Shown piece after piece: positions 38,011 to 50,322 of a stretch of DNA of 64,000 nucleotides. Made by a program: the position numbers and the translations under genes. Every line of letters begins with the position of its first letter. The first letter of the stretch is position 1. The notes under the pieces were generated by a model. That model was not told where the DNA came from, did no database searches, and was given only the letters and a program-made list of their open reading frames with translations. This DNA comes from Mangifera indica (lineage: Eukaryota; Streptophyta; Magnoliopsida; Sapindales; Anacardiaceae), in the NCBI RefSeq assembly GCF_011075055.1, contig NC_058139.1, positions 17,629,584-17,693,583 on the forward strand, read 5' to 3'.

Positions 38011-38639
38011 CATAAGACTTATTTATTTCTTTTTAGTATGCTGGTACCATCCATATTAATTTAGTGAATAGATTTTATTTTAGTAAGCTCATGATTGAAA
38101 TCTTAAATGTAGCTTAATTGATATTAAAAACTTAAAAATGTTAATCTCATATAAAATATTATGAACACTCAAATTTAATAGTTTTTATAAAAAATTTCAT
38201 TTTAAATATTTTGAAATGAAGTTGATGCCATCCATATTAATTTAGTTATAATCCAGTCTTTTTTTTATTCCAATATTACATTAGTTGATACCAACCATAT
38301 TAATATAATAATAATAATCTAGTTTGGCCTACCAACCTTTTTTCTGTCAAGTTTGATTCCAATTTTGCCTGTCACAAATCCATTCTTTTAAAAAATGTTA
38401 CTCATGAAAAAATTCATTTTAATAATGCTAATTCCAATTTTTTTGATTTCAATGTTACATTAGTTGATGTCTACCATGTTAATTTAATAATGATAATCTA
38501 GTTTGTTTGATTAATCTTTGATTAAAATGATTGTTTTTCATTAATCTTTCATTACTGTAATTTAACGAATTAATATATATTTTCAGACATTTGCAATCAA
38601 CTACCAGGAAAAAGCGTACATATTTCATGATGCATATAG

Positions 38640-41048
38640 ATTTCGAATGCACATGTCACTTCAGATAAAGATGGATACCATGACTATAATTAGGAATAAA
38701 CTAATATTTACTCAGAGAGCTATTTTTTGAACAACTTATTTCAGACACTTATTAGATTTGGCCGAGCCACGATTTAGTGTCGTATTTATGCAAATGATGT
38801 TATTTCGTATGATTAATTGCAGGAGCCCAGATGGAGAAATGCAGTTTAGAATAAAAGGTGCTGAGTTCCGATTCAGCCTGTAGAGTTTGCATTAGTCATT
38901 AGTCTGATTTTTGGGAAGGATATGGACATGTCTAACTACATTGATTGCATGGAGACGCCTCGACTGAGAGAAGAATACTTTTCGAGTATTCACAGGTTGT
39001 TATCCTATGAAGAGATCAAACAAGTAGTTGGGAATCAAATTTGGTGAGATAATGACGATGATACAGTGAAGTTCGCGGTCTTGTATTATGCTTTTACGAG
39101 ATTATTATGGGCTGATAATAGAACCAAAATACTTGATCATTTTTACATTTAACAGACAATTTAGATGTATTTAGTCTATACTCATCGGAGATAGTGATAT
39201 GGAATAAAACAATTGAATCAATGTAGAAGGGAATTCATAACAAATATCAGTATTATGTTGAACACTACTCGTCGTACATAAGTTTGCTCCTTTTTCTTAG
39301 TTATAATATTTTGGGATACCCAATTACTTTCCAGGTAAGTATCGTATAATAGATAAAATTTACATTCATACTAACGATTATAAATACTAACCATAAATAT
39401 TGTATATTGTGTGGTATTGGATTTATGAGACGATTCAAAATTTATCACCTTATGTCTGTCTGAAAGCAAATGATCAAATCTCTCGTATCCTAAAATGGAA
39501 GACAATTGTACTACCAATCTAGGATTAGATATTGATATTTTGAGATTCTTCTTTGGTAAGTTACTCATTAGTAGATTTATATTTTATTATTCCATCTTGC
39601 ATTTCATTAATTTTTTTAAATTTCCTTTATGTTCCAAGAGGGATTACAACTACATTACGTTCGACTGAGATTAAGCATAACTCTAAGTGATACATTTGGG
39701 CTGTGGAGTTTATAGGAGAATAGACACCACTAGCATTATCAGATGACGAGTCTACATATTTAAAAGATGATGATGACACTTAGTCCATTTATCCTGTTGC
39801 CTTTCACGAAGCCTCCAGAGGGTTTTCACATTTCTCTACCACTTTCGTATGAATATCCTTGTCACGAAGGCTCTGACCTGTTATTTTTTGGATGTCTTGT
39901 ATTGGATAAACATTCTCTCTATTGCTGTCATCCTTTCGCATTGCACACCTTTGAGAGTCACATAAGACTTCTAATAATATATGTGTATCCCCTTCACAGA
40001 TGCCACCTCTTGTGCCTCCCATCCTCGAAAGCATTATAGGGATAAGCCTGCAAGACACTCAATTCACAGAACATTATATAGTAGTGTATCATATGACCGT
40101 CTTCAACAAATCTTAATGGAATATGAAAGAGGCATCAACTCTCAAATGCAGAAGCAATTAGACTAGCATGCTACAATGATACGTGTAGAGTGGCAGCAAC
40201 AAACATTGATGTTTCGTGCGGATATGCAAGCACAATGACAGTAACAAACATCGATGTTTCATAGGGAGATGTAGGAGCAATGCAACAGTAGACATCGATA
40301 TGTTCGAGGGAGATACAGGAACTCCAATGATCATTAAATAATTGAATTATGAGACTTGAAGATTTCTATATTCAGGCATTAGGATTAGTATAGGTTATTA
40401 TCCATTATACTTATATTTTATTTTAATTAATTGTGTTATAAAATAATGATATCCATAATTTTTTTTGCAATTGGATGACTCATCAGAGGATAATGTTCAA
40501 CAACAAGAGTAGGATCAACTGACAACTATTTAGAAGTCGATGACAACAAAAAAAGTGTTAATATTCGGATGTGTGCTACAAAAAGGAAAACAGTTGGTAA
40601 GTTCATTCGCAAATTCAACAAAGGCAAAAAAGAATAAACAACTTATACTTGAAGACCATCTTCTAGACTTGCGATTGGCTGAGGCCTACTCAGAGTTCTT
40701 ATTATGGTACCGTTGTGCATCAGATAATGACAGCCGATGTGTTTTCCTCAAGGGACTAACTAGAATGACAGCCTATATGAGCAAACCATAGTAGACCCAA
40801 ATTGCAACTCTGGAGCAATGGTTGAAAAACATGGTATGCACCATTCTTTTGTATTAGTTCATATTGGTTATCACTTTTAACTTATGGTCTAATTTATTTG
40901 TAGACAAAACACATCAAAACTTTTATGGCAATACTTCGTAAATCTTTTCCAGATAATAACTGGATGATTGTTTTCACCCAGTTTGTTGCACTTTTCTCAC
41001 ATTGTTATGAGAGTTTAAACGGTTGGGTACAAATACAGAGTGACCCTT
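38640..41048 (+). pseudogene. DUF1985/Ulp1-type transposon gene, 5' part, decayed
   Basis: The N-terminal portion of a plant transposon-associated gene of the DUF1985 plus Ulp1-peptidase type. Seen in order: NCRSPDGEMQF then AEFRFSL and, after a one-base shift, EFALVISLIFGKDMD at about 38820-38935, the typical DUF1985 opening; EEIKQVVGNQIW and TVKFAVLYYAFTRLLW with LDHFY at about 39015-39150; a WIYETIQNLSP...RILKWKT patch at about 39420-39510, the block that usually follows; and charged linker frames at 39981-40166 and 40540-40791. KHIKTFMAILRKSFPDNNW is at about 40915-40970. Stops and shifts are scattered throughout. The sequence is broken at 41048 by a chromovirus and resumes at 50328. Family recognition is by motif memory. 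Confidence 0.7.
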
Positions 41049-43335
41049 TGTAGTACCCTTAGGTATGTTCTAGGGGTATTTATGTCTTTTGACTCTATTT
41101 AGAGATATTTCTCATTTTAAGTACATATATTTGTTTTACATGTATATGTGTGTTATATATATATATATATATATATATACCTAAAGAAAAAGAAAAAAAA
41201 AGAAAAGAAAAGAAAAGGAAAAAGACAAAGAGAAAAAGAGAAAGAGATAAGGCTTTATAGAGAAGACTTTTCCATCATTTTCGTCCATATTCCAGCAGCC
41301 TCCAGCAGCCACCATTCTTCATGTTTTTCCTTTGCTTTCTTGAAGAAAAAGGAAGGATTTGAGGGAGTTGGAAGATAAGAAAAGAAAAGAAAAGAAAATG
41401 AAGCACTTGGAAGCTTTGGTAACCAAAGATCTCCTTCCTTCTCCTTTTATCTATGTTTATATGCATGTTATGTGAATATGTTAGTGTGTTTTGATATTGA
41501 TTTAAAGTGATTTTGATGATAAGGGAAACAAAACAAAGAGGAGGAAGCCAACTTACAAAGATTTGACTTGAAACAAGGTAAGGGGTATCCTGCTTGATAT
41601 GTTACATGTTTTAAGCTTTTGGGTCCTTGGATCTATGTTATAAATGATGAATTTGAAGTTGAAGAATGTGATTTTGCCATTTGGGATGTCTATGTGTGTT
41701 ATTTTGTTCATGGCAGAAAGTTGCATGATATTTATAGTTTTTGTCACTGAGTTTATCTCACGTTTTGACTGCCTGATTGAATGAATTATGAGTGCTATTA
41801 TAGCTTGTTGGAAAGATCTTTGAATCCTCTTTCCAATGATATATAGCTTGTATGAATTAGAGATTATTTTGACTGTTAAAGATTGTATAAACCGAAAGGA
41901 CTGCTTTATCAAGTAAACAGGGGAGGCAGTTTTTGCCACTGACTTTATCTGCTGTTTTGACTGCCTGATTGAATGAATTATGAGTGCTATTATAGCTTGT
42001 TGGAAAGATCTTTGAATTCTCTTTTCAACGATATAAATTTTGTATGAATTAGAAACCGTTTGGGCTGTTAAATTGTATGAAAATAATGCTGCCCTGCTAA
42101 ATGTCTGTTCTGTGAACAGTATTTCGTAATTTTATCACTGAGTTTAGCTCACGTTTTGACTGCTTTATCTATTGAATTATGAGTGCTATTATAGCTCGTT
42201 GGAAAGATCTTTGAATTCTCTTTTCAACGATATATAGCTTGTATGAATTAGAAACCGTTTGGGATGTTAAATTGTATGAAAACGAAGGCTGCCCTGTTAA
42301 ATGACTGTTCTGTAAACAGTGTTTCATAATTCTAGGCAAGAAAGAAAGAAGGAAAGAAAGGAAGAAGAAAGGAAAGAAAGGAAGGGAAAGGAAAGGAAAG
42401 GAAAGAAAAGAAGAAAAGAAAAAGAAAGAAAAACAAGAAAAAGAATTTGGGGCTCAAGATTTAGGGGTCGTCTCAAGAGTAATGTCTGGTGCGTTATGAA
42501 TAAATTTAAATGGAAGCAAAATTAGTAAGATATAAGACCCGCATGCGTGCTATAAACTATGAGGGGGCACTTTACACTACACCGCCTGCAGTAGGGCACG
42601 TTCGCAGTAGGACACGTCCGTAGTAGGACAGAGACCCCTAGTAGAGTCCGCTCGCAGTAGAGCATGCTCGCAGTAGAGCTCAATTCAGATTCAGAAATAG
42701 TGTAGTGAAAGAAAAAGAGTTTGAGCTTAGAAAAGTGCCAAATCCCTATAGTTAGCTTCCAGAAAGTATTAAATAGACACCAGATGGGACAAAGTATGAC
42801 CCAAATAGTAAAGAGTGAACTAAATTACCCCTTCAATCTCTTATAGAGGTTAGGATGTGAGGTTGAGTCCCAAAAGTGAGTTAGAACAGGAAAAAAGATA
42901 GTTTACTTGATTCTTTCCCCTTACTGAGTGTTCTTATCACTCATTCCCTTTTCTTTCCTGATTGCAGGTACAGGTGATCGAGGTAGCTACGAGACAGGGT
43001 CAGGTCAGCGTAGGTAGATCCGGTTAGAGCAGGTTATCTTTGGTTTATATTACATGCATACAGTGGCATGTTCTTATCGACTTTTGACTTTTTAAGATTA
43101 TGGTACAGTTACATATGATTACTCCCTGTTTTCAGATACTTTCAGATGAGTCTTCATATGAGTATATACATCTTTTGTTCGCTTCCAGATTTTAGTTTTC
43201 TTGGAATACTTTCTAAACACTTTTAATGATGCGTTTATTTTAAAGTATTTTTAAAAAGAAAAAAATAGACGCTCCAAATATTAATTCATAACATTTCTCC
43301 TTCGGTGGGTAGTACTTCTAGGGAGGGATGTTACA
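41049..43335 (+). repeat. Tekay-like chromovirus 5' LTR
   Basis: A 2287-bp LTR from TGTAGTACCC to GGATGTTACA. It contains a TA microsatellite (about 41152-41180), three copies of a roughly 195-bp repeat starting CACTGAGTTTATCTCACG or close variants (about 41744, 41936, 42134), a GAAAGGAA-rich purine tract (about 42336-42445), and a 16-bp minisatellite built on CGCAGTAGGGCACG (about 42581-42682). It is nearly identical to the 3' LTR. The target duplication CCCTT lies just before it at 41044-41048. Confidence 0.95.
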
Positions 43336-43337
43336 AG

Positions 43338-43350
43338 TTGGTATCAGAGC
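43338..43350 (+). promoter_or_regulatory. Primer-binding site, initiator Met tRNA type
   Basis: TTGGTATCAGAGC starts two bases after the 5' LTR. TGGTATCAGAGC is complementary to the 3' end of plant initiator methionine tRNA, the usual primer of these elements. It is not a tRNA gene. Confidence 0.9.
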
Positions 43351-43523
43351 ATGATTTTGGAACCCAAAAGATGTTTTCTAAAACAAAATGGAGTAATCAA
43401 AGTAACACAGAGATGAAATACCCTTCAGCCACGCTGACCACCCTCATAGCCGATCACTGTAAGTTAAGTTTTCATTTATACCTGCTGAGTTTTATGAAAC
43501 TAATGTGTTCATTTTCAGGACCT

Positions 43524-44800
43524 ATGAGTCAAACACCAATAGATCCCTCTCAGAGGAGCCAGAATGAAGGAGCAGCCCCTCAGGTACCCTAGGGGGCACT
43601 CAGTGCATATGATGTACGAGAGATTTTCAGAGAGATGATGAGAGAGCACAAATGTGCTCCTACACAGGGAAGTGAGACGGCTCATACGCCGCCAATCCAG
43701 GGACATGATATGAGGGAGGTTACGTCAACATCTACAGCAGCCCCAGTGAGGACTCAGTTGCATCCTATTTTCAACCTCCCTAGTATGCACCAACCTAAAA
43801 AATTTGATGGTGCAAGAGACCCACTAGCAGCTGAAGAGTGGTTGGAATCAGTAGAGAGTGTCATGGCCTTGTTTGACATGACTGACCAAGAAAGAGTGAG
43901 ATATGCCACTTATCTTTTCAAGTCAGGGGCAAGAATATGGTGGAACTTAGTCAGGGAGACGGTCAATGTCTCAGAAATGACATGGTCAGAGTTTAGGCGC
44001 CGATTTGAGGCAGAGTACAGAGGCGCCGATGTTACTTGTATCAGGGCCCAGGAGTTTATCAGTCTAGTGTAAGGGACAGAATCTGTAAAAGAATATTCCA
44101 CAAAGCTTAATCAATTATCCCAGTATGCCCCTAAGATAGCTAGCACAGAAATTGGGCGTATACAGAAGTTTGTGTACGGGCTGGATCCAGAGATAGCTCG
44201 AGATGTTATGACCGGGGCGTAGCCACCCAGAACTTATGCAGAGGCCCTTGATAGAGCTTTGAGGGCAGAGGTTTTTGTTAGGAGGAGGTTTGGTCAGATC
44301 ACAGGGCAAAAGGTTACACCTCCTTCTACCATACCAGCTCCCCCGGTGAGTAGTGGTTCAGCTTCAGTACAGAGAGGCCTTCCTCCAGAGTGAGACAGGA
44401 AAGGTAAACAACCTCTCCAATTCATAGGCATGAAAAAGAACTGGAAGAGTGGAAAGAAACAAAGAGTACCTGAGATACCAGCTTGCCAGAAATGTGGGAA
44501 GTACCATAGAGGAGAGTGTTTAACAGGTCAGACAGTTTGTTTCAGATGTCGTCAGCCTGGACATATTGCTCGTTTCTGTACAGTTGCCCCAGTGAGTGTA
44601 GAGCAGCAGCAACCTATAAGAGGGGCTATAGCCAGAGTTTATACGATTACCCAGGGCCTAGCAGAGGCTAACCCATCAGCAGTCACGGGTCAGATTCTCT
44701 ATCTTGATACTCCTATTTATGTTTTAATTGATTGTGGGGCCACTCATTGTTTTATAGCCAAAAGTTTGCTTGAGAGGTTAAAGTTACAACCTGTTAGAAT
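43524..44800 (+). pseudogene. Chromovirus gag and protease region, broken
   Basis: Gag starts at the ATG at 43524 (MSQTPIDPSQRSQNEG). The capsid core follows (KKFDGARDPLAAEEWLESVE, RVRYATYLFKSGARIWW, WSEFRRRFEAEY), with a Cys-His knuckle at 44538-44579 (CFRCRQPGHIARFC) and, just before it, a knuckle-like CQKCGKYHRGEC. The aspartic protease begins at about 44720 with LIDCGATHCFIA, the family's usual serine in D-S-G being replaced by cysteine. In-frame stops lie at 43590, 44070, 44220, 44391 and 44805. Several sit where the family has Gln (for example before GTESVKEY and before PPRTYAEAL) and fit CAA/CAG to TAA/TAG change. Confidence 0.9.
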
Positions 44801-47800
44801 AGCTTAGAGTATTATGATTGAGTTGCCTGATGGGGGGTCAGTCATTAGTGAGATGATGCTACTAGGACAGAGTATTATGATTCAGGGTCGACAGTTACTA
44901 GTGGACCTGATTGTGTTTGAAATGCCAGATTTTGACATGATTTTAGGGATGGACTTTTTGAGGAGATATGGAACTGAAATTGATTGTAAAAAGAAGAAAG
45001 TGAGATTTAACCTAGACTCTGGAGATCAATTCGAGTTCGATGAGGGTCATATCCGGAGTTTGATGATCAGTATGTTAAAAGCTAGTAAAATGTTGAAAAA
45101 GAGGTGTACAGGATATTTAGCTCATATAGTGAGCAAGGTTGAGTCAGACCCAACTATTGAGGAAACACCAGTGATATGAGTTTCCAGATGTGTTTCCAAG
45201 TGAGCTACTGGGATTAGCTCCCGAGAGAGAGATTGAGTTTAATATAGAGTTGGAACCTGGCACAACACCTATTTCAAGAGCTCTCTATCGAATGACCCTT
45301 GCCGAGTTACAAGAATTGAAAAAGCAGCTTCAAGAGTTATTAGATCACGGTTTTATCAAACCGAGCCATTCCTCTTGGGGAGCTCCCATCCTATTTGTGA
45401 AAAAGAAAGACGGATCTATGAGAATGTGCATTGATTACAAAGAGCTAAATAAAGCCACAGTTAAGAACAAGTACCCATTACCCAGGATTGATGATTTATT
45501 TGATCAATTGAAGGGATCCGTGGTCTTCTCCAAAATAGATTTGAGATCTGGTTATCACCAGGTGAGAGCGACAGAGAAAGATATACCCAAGACAACTTTC
45601 TGAACGAGGTATAACCATTTTGAGTTTGTAGTGATGTCATTCGAATTGACAAATGCCCCTGCAGTATTTATGGATTTGATGAACAGGGTATTTCACGACT
45701 GCCTGGATAAATTTATTGTGGTATTCATTGATGATATCTTAGTATATTCTTGCAGTCGAGAGGAGTATGAACAACACTTGAGGTTTACCCTCCAGAGATT
45801 GAGAGAGAAACAACTGTATGCCAAATTCTCAAAATGTGAATTTTGGCTAGATAGAGTTACCTTTTTGGGGCATGTGATTTCAACAGAGGGTACATCAGTG
45901 GATCCCAGTAAGATTAAGGCAATAGTTGAATGACAGAGACCAAAGACAGTCAAAGAGGTTCGTAGTTTCCTGGGTTTGGCAGGGTATTATCGAAGGTTTG
46001 TGGAAGGATTTGCCAGATTAGCTAGACCTCTTACAACCCTCACGAAGAAAGCAATGCCATTTCAGTGGTCAGATGCCTGTGAGACAAGCTTCCAAGAATT
46101 GAAAAGAAGATTGACTACTGCTCTAGTGTTATCACTTCCAGATGAGGGAGTTGAGTATGATTTATACACGGATGCCTCACACGGTGGTTTATGAGCAGTG
46201 TTGATGCAGCGAGGTAAGGTGATAGCATATGCCTCAAGACAATTGAAAGAATTTGAAACTCGATACCCCACTCATGATTTAGAGTTAGCAGCGGTGGTTT
46301 TTGCTTTAAAAATTTGGAGACACTATTTGTATGGGGTAAAATGTAATATTTATACTGATTATAAGAGCCTCAGATATTTCTTCACTCAGAAGGAATTAAA
46401 TATGAGGCAGAGGCGATGGCTCGAGCTAGTAAAAGACTATGACTGTGATATTAATTACCATCCAGGCAAGGCTAATGTGGTTACAGACGCCCTCAGTAGA
46501 AACGTGATGATATCACAATTGACGGTCAAGAGAGAAATTCAGAGAGAGATGAATCGAGAGCAGATTGAGCTCATGATTGGAGCCTTCACCAGATTAGAGA
46601 TTGAACCTACTCTCATAGATAAAATTCGAGAGGCTTAGACACAAGATGAATGGTGTCAACAGAAAATTTAGAAAGTAGAAGAGGGTCTCGAGGTAGATTT
46701 TCAAGTATCAAATGAAATTCTCAAATTTAGAGATCGAGTGTAAGTTCCCCAGATAACTGAATTAAGACAGAGAATTCTTACAGAAGCTCATAATTCTCTT
46801 TACACTGCCCACCCTGGGGGTGTAAAGATGTATCAGGACTTAAAAAGGCATTTTTAGTGGTCAGGCATGAAAAAGGATATAGGTGAGTTTGTTACTAGAT
46901 GTCTCACCTGTCAGCAAATTAAGGCCGAACACCAGAGACCTGGAGGTTACTTCAGCCTCTACCTATTCTAGAATGGAAATGGGAGCATATCTCCATGGAC
47001 TTCATTAGTGGACTCCTTAGAGCTCAGAATGGATGTAATGCTATCTGGGTGATTGTTGATAGATAGACTAAGTCAGCTCATTTCCTATCCATCAAAGATA
47101 CTACTACCACAGATCAGTTGGGGAGATTATATGTTAGGGAGATTATTAGATTACATGGTGTACCTAGGACCATAGTATCTGATCGTGATACGAGATTTGT
47201 ATCAGCTTTCTGGAAGAGTCTCCAAAGATCCTTGGGTACTAATTTGGCATTTAGTACAACCTATCATCCTCAAATAGATGGTCAGATGGAGAGGGTTAAT
47301 CAGATTTTGGAAGACATGTTGAGAGCTTGTTGCTTGGATCATAAAGCTACGTGGGTAGAAATGTTGCCCTTGGTGGAGTTTGCTTACAATAATAGCTACC
47401 AGACGACTATTCAGATGGCATCTTATGAGGCATTATATGGTAGGAGGTGTCGTTCTCCTCTTCACTAGGATGAGATAGGAGAGAAAGATGTGTTATCCCG
47501 ATCCCTTGGGCCCGAATTGACCCAGAAAATGATTGATGATGTCCAACTGATCAGGCAGAGAATAAAACAGGCTCAGAATCGACAGAAAAGCTATGCAGAT
47601 CATCGACACCGAGACTTGGAATTCAATGTAGGTGAATTTGTATTTGTAAAGGTTGTTCCATTCAAGCATTTGATGAGATTCGGAAAGAAAGGAAAGCTAG
47701 CTCCCAGATTTATTGGTCTATATGAGATACTTGAGAGAGCTGGTAAAGTAGCTTACAGATTAGCCTTACCAGCGAGTATGGACCGGATTCATGATGTATT

Positions 47801-47858
47801 TCATGTCTCATCGTTAAGAAAATGTCCTGGTGATTATTCCCAGGTTGTGAATACATAA
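44801..47858 (+). pseudogene. Chromovirus pol: protease end, RT, RNase H, integrase, broken
   Basis: Follows gag in the gypsy order. Protease end DFDMILGMDFL at about 44930; a one-base shift at about 45177 before [12 protein letters not shown]; reverse transcriptase with [21 protein letters not shown] at about 45420 and the catalytic FIDDILVYS at about 45726; RNase H with YDLYTDAS at about 46160; integrase zinc domain HNSLYTAHPGG...CLTCQQIK at 46785-46920; a shift near 46945; then DFISGLL, VSDRDTRF and HPQIDGQMERVNQILEDML with the catalytic acidic residues. Stops lie at 45601, 45931, 46192, 46636, 46669, 46741, 46855, 47064 and 47466. Most fit C-to-T or G-to-A change at Gln, Arg or Trp codons. 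The motifs are otherwise well kept, so decay looks recent in sequence terms. Confidence 0.93.
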
Positions 47859-48068
47859 GATATTAAGTTATCAGAAGACCTTAGTTATGAAGAAAAACCG
47901 ATTCAGATACTTGACAGAAGAATTAAACAACTAAGGAACCGACAGATTCCTCTAGTAAAAGTTTTGTGGAGAAGCCAAAAGTTAGAGGAGGCTACTTGGG
48001 AAATAGAGCAAACCATGAAGGATAAGTATCCAGAGTTGTTTTTTGTGAATTTCGAGGACGAAATTCTT
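47859..48068 (+). pseudogene. Chromodomain and end of pol
   Basis: After the stop near 47858 the frame resumes with SYEEKPIQILDRRIKQLRN, then VLWRSQKLEEATWEIEQTMK and YPELF, a chromodomain at the C-terminus of integrase. This identifies the element as a chromovirus; the long LTRs suit the Tekay (Del) clade. Chromodomains are thought to steer integration to marked chromatin. Confidence 0.85.
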
Positions 48069-48084
48069 GTGAGGGGGGGAGAGT
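48069..48084 (+). promoter_or_regulatory. Polypurine tract
   Basis: GAGGGGGGGAGAG immediately precedes the 3' LTR, the priming site for plus-strand DNA. Confidence 0.9.
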
Positions 48085-48188
48085 TGTAGTACCCTCAGGT
48101 ATGTTCTAGTGGTATTTATGTCTTTTGACTCTATTTAGAGATATTTCTCATTTTAAGTACATATATTTGTTTTACATGTATATGTGTG

Positions 48189-48230
<42 letters not shown>

Positions 48231-50322
48231 AAAGAAAAAGAAAAAAAAAAAGAAAAGAAAAGAAAAGGAAAAAGACAAAGAGAAAAAGAGAAAGAGATAA
48301 GGCTTTATAGAGAAGACTTTTCCATCATTTTCGTCCATATTCCAGCAGCCTCCAGCAGCCACCATTCTTCATGTTTTTCCTTTGCTTTCTTGAAGAAAAA
48401 GGAAGGATTTGAGGGAGTTGGAAGATAAGAAAAGAAAAGAAAAGAAAAGAAAAGGAAACACTTGGAAGCTTTAGTAACCAAAGATCTCCTTCATTCTCCT
48501 TTTATCTATGTTTATATGCATGTTATGTGAATATGTTAGTGTGTTTTGATATTGATTTAAAGTGATTTTGATGATAAGGGAAGCAAAACAAAGAGGAGGA
48601 AGCCAACTTACAAAGATTTGACTTGAAACAAGGTAAGGGGTATCCTGCTTGATATGTTACATGTTTTAAGCTTTTGGGTCCTTGGATCTATGTTATAAAT
48701 GATGAATTTGAAGTTGAAGAATGTGGTTTTGCCATTTGGGATGTCGTGTGTTATTTTGTTCATGGCAGAAAGTTGCATGATATTTACAGTTTTTACCACT
48801 GAGTTTATCTCACGTTTTGACTGCCTGATTGAATGAATTATGAGTGCTATTATAGCTTGTTGGAAATATCTTTGAATCCTCTTTCCAATGATATATAGCC
48901 TGTATGAATTAGAGATCATTTGGACTGTTAAAGATTGTATAAACCGAAAGGACTGCTTTATCAAATAAATAGGGGAGACAGTTTTTGCCACTGACTTTAT
49001 CTGCTGTTTTGACTGCCTGATTGAATGAATTATGAGTGCTATTATAGCTTTTTGGAAAGATCTTTGAATCCTCTTTTCAACGATATAAAGTTTGTATGAA
49101 TTAGAAACCGTTTAGGCTGTTAAATTGTATGAAAAGAATGCTGCCCTGCTAAATGTTTGTTCTGTGAACAGTATTTCGTAATTTTATCACTGAGTTTAGC
49201 TCACGTTTTGACTACCTTATCTATTGAATTATGAGTGCTATTATAGCTCGTTGGAAAGACCTTTGAATCCTCTTTTCAACGATATATAGCTTGTATGAAT
49301 TAGAAACCGTTTGGGATGTTAAATTGTATGAAAAAGAAGGCTGCCCTGTTAAATGACTATTCTGTGAACAGTGTTTCATAATTCTGGGCAAGAAAGAAAG
49401 AAAGAAAGAAAGAGAAGGAAGAAGAAAGGAAAGAAAGGAAGGGAAGGGAATGGAAAGGAAAGAAAAGAAGAAAAGAAAAAGAAAGAAAAACAAGAAAAAG
49501 AATTTGGGGCTCAAGATTTAGGGGTTGTCCCAAGAGTAATGTCTGGTGCGTTATGAATAAATTTAAATGGAAGCAAAATTAGTAAGATATAAGACCCGTA
49601 TGCATGCTATAAACTATGAGGGGGCACTTTACACTACACTGTTCGCAGTAGGGCATGTCCGCAGTAGGACACGTCCGTAGTAGGACATAAACCCCTAGTA
49701 GGGTCCGCTCGCAGTAGAGCATGCTCGCAGTAGAGCTTAATTCAGATTCAGAAATAGTGTAGTGAAAGAAAAAGAGCTTGAGCTTAGAAAAGTGTCAAAT
49801 CCCTATAGTTAGCTTCCAGAAAGTATTAAATAGACACCAGATGGGATAAAGTATGACCCAAATAGTAAAGAGTGAACTAAATTACCCCCTTAATCTCTTA
49901 TAGAGGTTAGGATGTGAGGTTGAGTCCCATTCCCTTTTCTTTCCTGATTGCAGGTACAGGTGATCGAGGTAGCTGCGAGGCAGGGTCAGGTCAGCGTAGG
50001 TAGATCCGGCTGGAGCAGGTTATCTCTGGTTTATATTACATGCATACAGTGGCATGTTCTTATCGACTTTTGACTTTTTGAGATTATGGTACAGTTACAT
50101 ATGATTACTCCCTGTTTTCAGATACTTTCAGATGAGTCTTCATATGAGTATATACATCTTTTGTTCGCTTCCAGATTTTTAGTTTTCTTGGAATACTTTC
50201 TAAACACTTTTAATGATGCGTTTATTTTAAAGTATTTTTAAAAAGAAAAAAATAGACGCTCCAAATATTAATTCGTAACATTTCTCCTTCGGTGGGTAGT
50301 ACTTCTAGGTAGGGATGTTACA
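48085..50322 (+). repeat. Tekay-like chromovirus 3' LTR
   Basis: A 2238-bp LTR, TGTAGTACCC to GGATGTTACA, followed by CCCTT (50323-50327), a perfect match to the duplication before the 5' LTR. Compared with the 5' LTR, the TA run is longer and 71 bp are missing (5' LTR 42873-42943), between two CA dinucleotides. The remainder differs only here and there: about five changes in the roughly 300 bases I compared. Confidence 0.95.

Noticed and set aside
41553..41939. 128-residue minus-strand frame, repeated at 48608-48991
   Set aside because: Lies in the repeat region of both LTRs; duplicated only because LTRs are duplicated.
42319..42525. Lys/Glu/Arg-rich frame, repeated at 49371
   Set aside because: Encoded by the GAAAGGAA purine tract of the LTR; low complexity.
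42581..42682. Short regular repeats considered as a CRISPR-like array
   Set aside because: About 16-bp units with no unique spacers, inside a plant retrotransposon LTR.
43338..43350. tRNA-like sequence TGGTATCAGAGC
   Set aside because: Primer-binding site of the chromovirus, not a tRNA gene; no cloverleaf around it.
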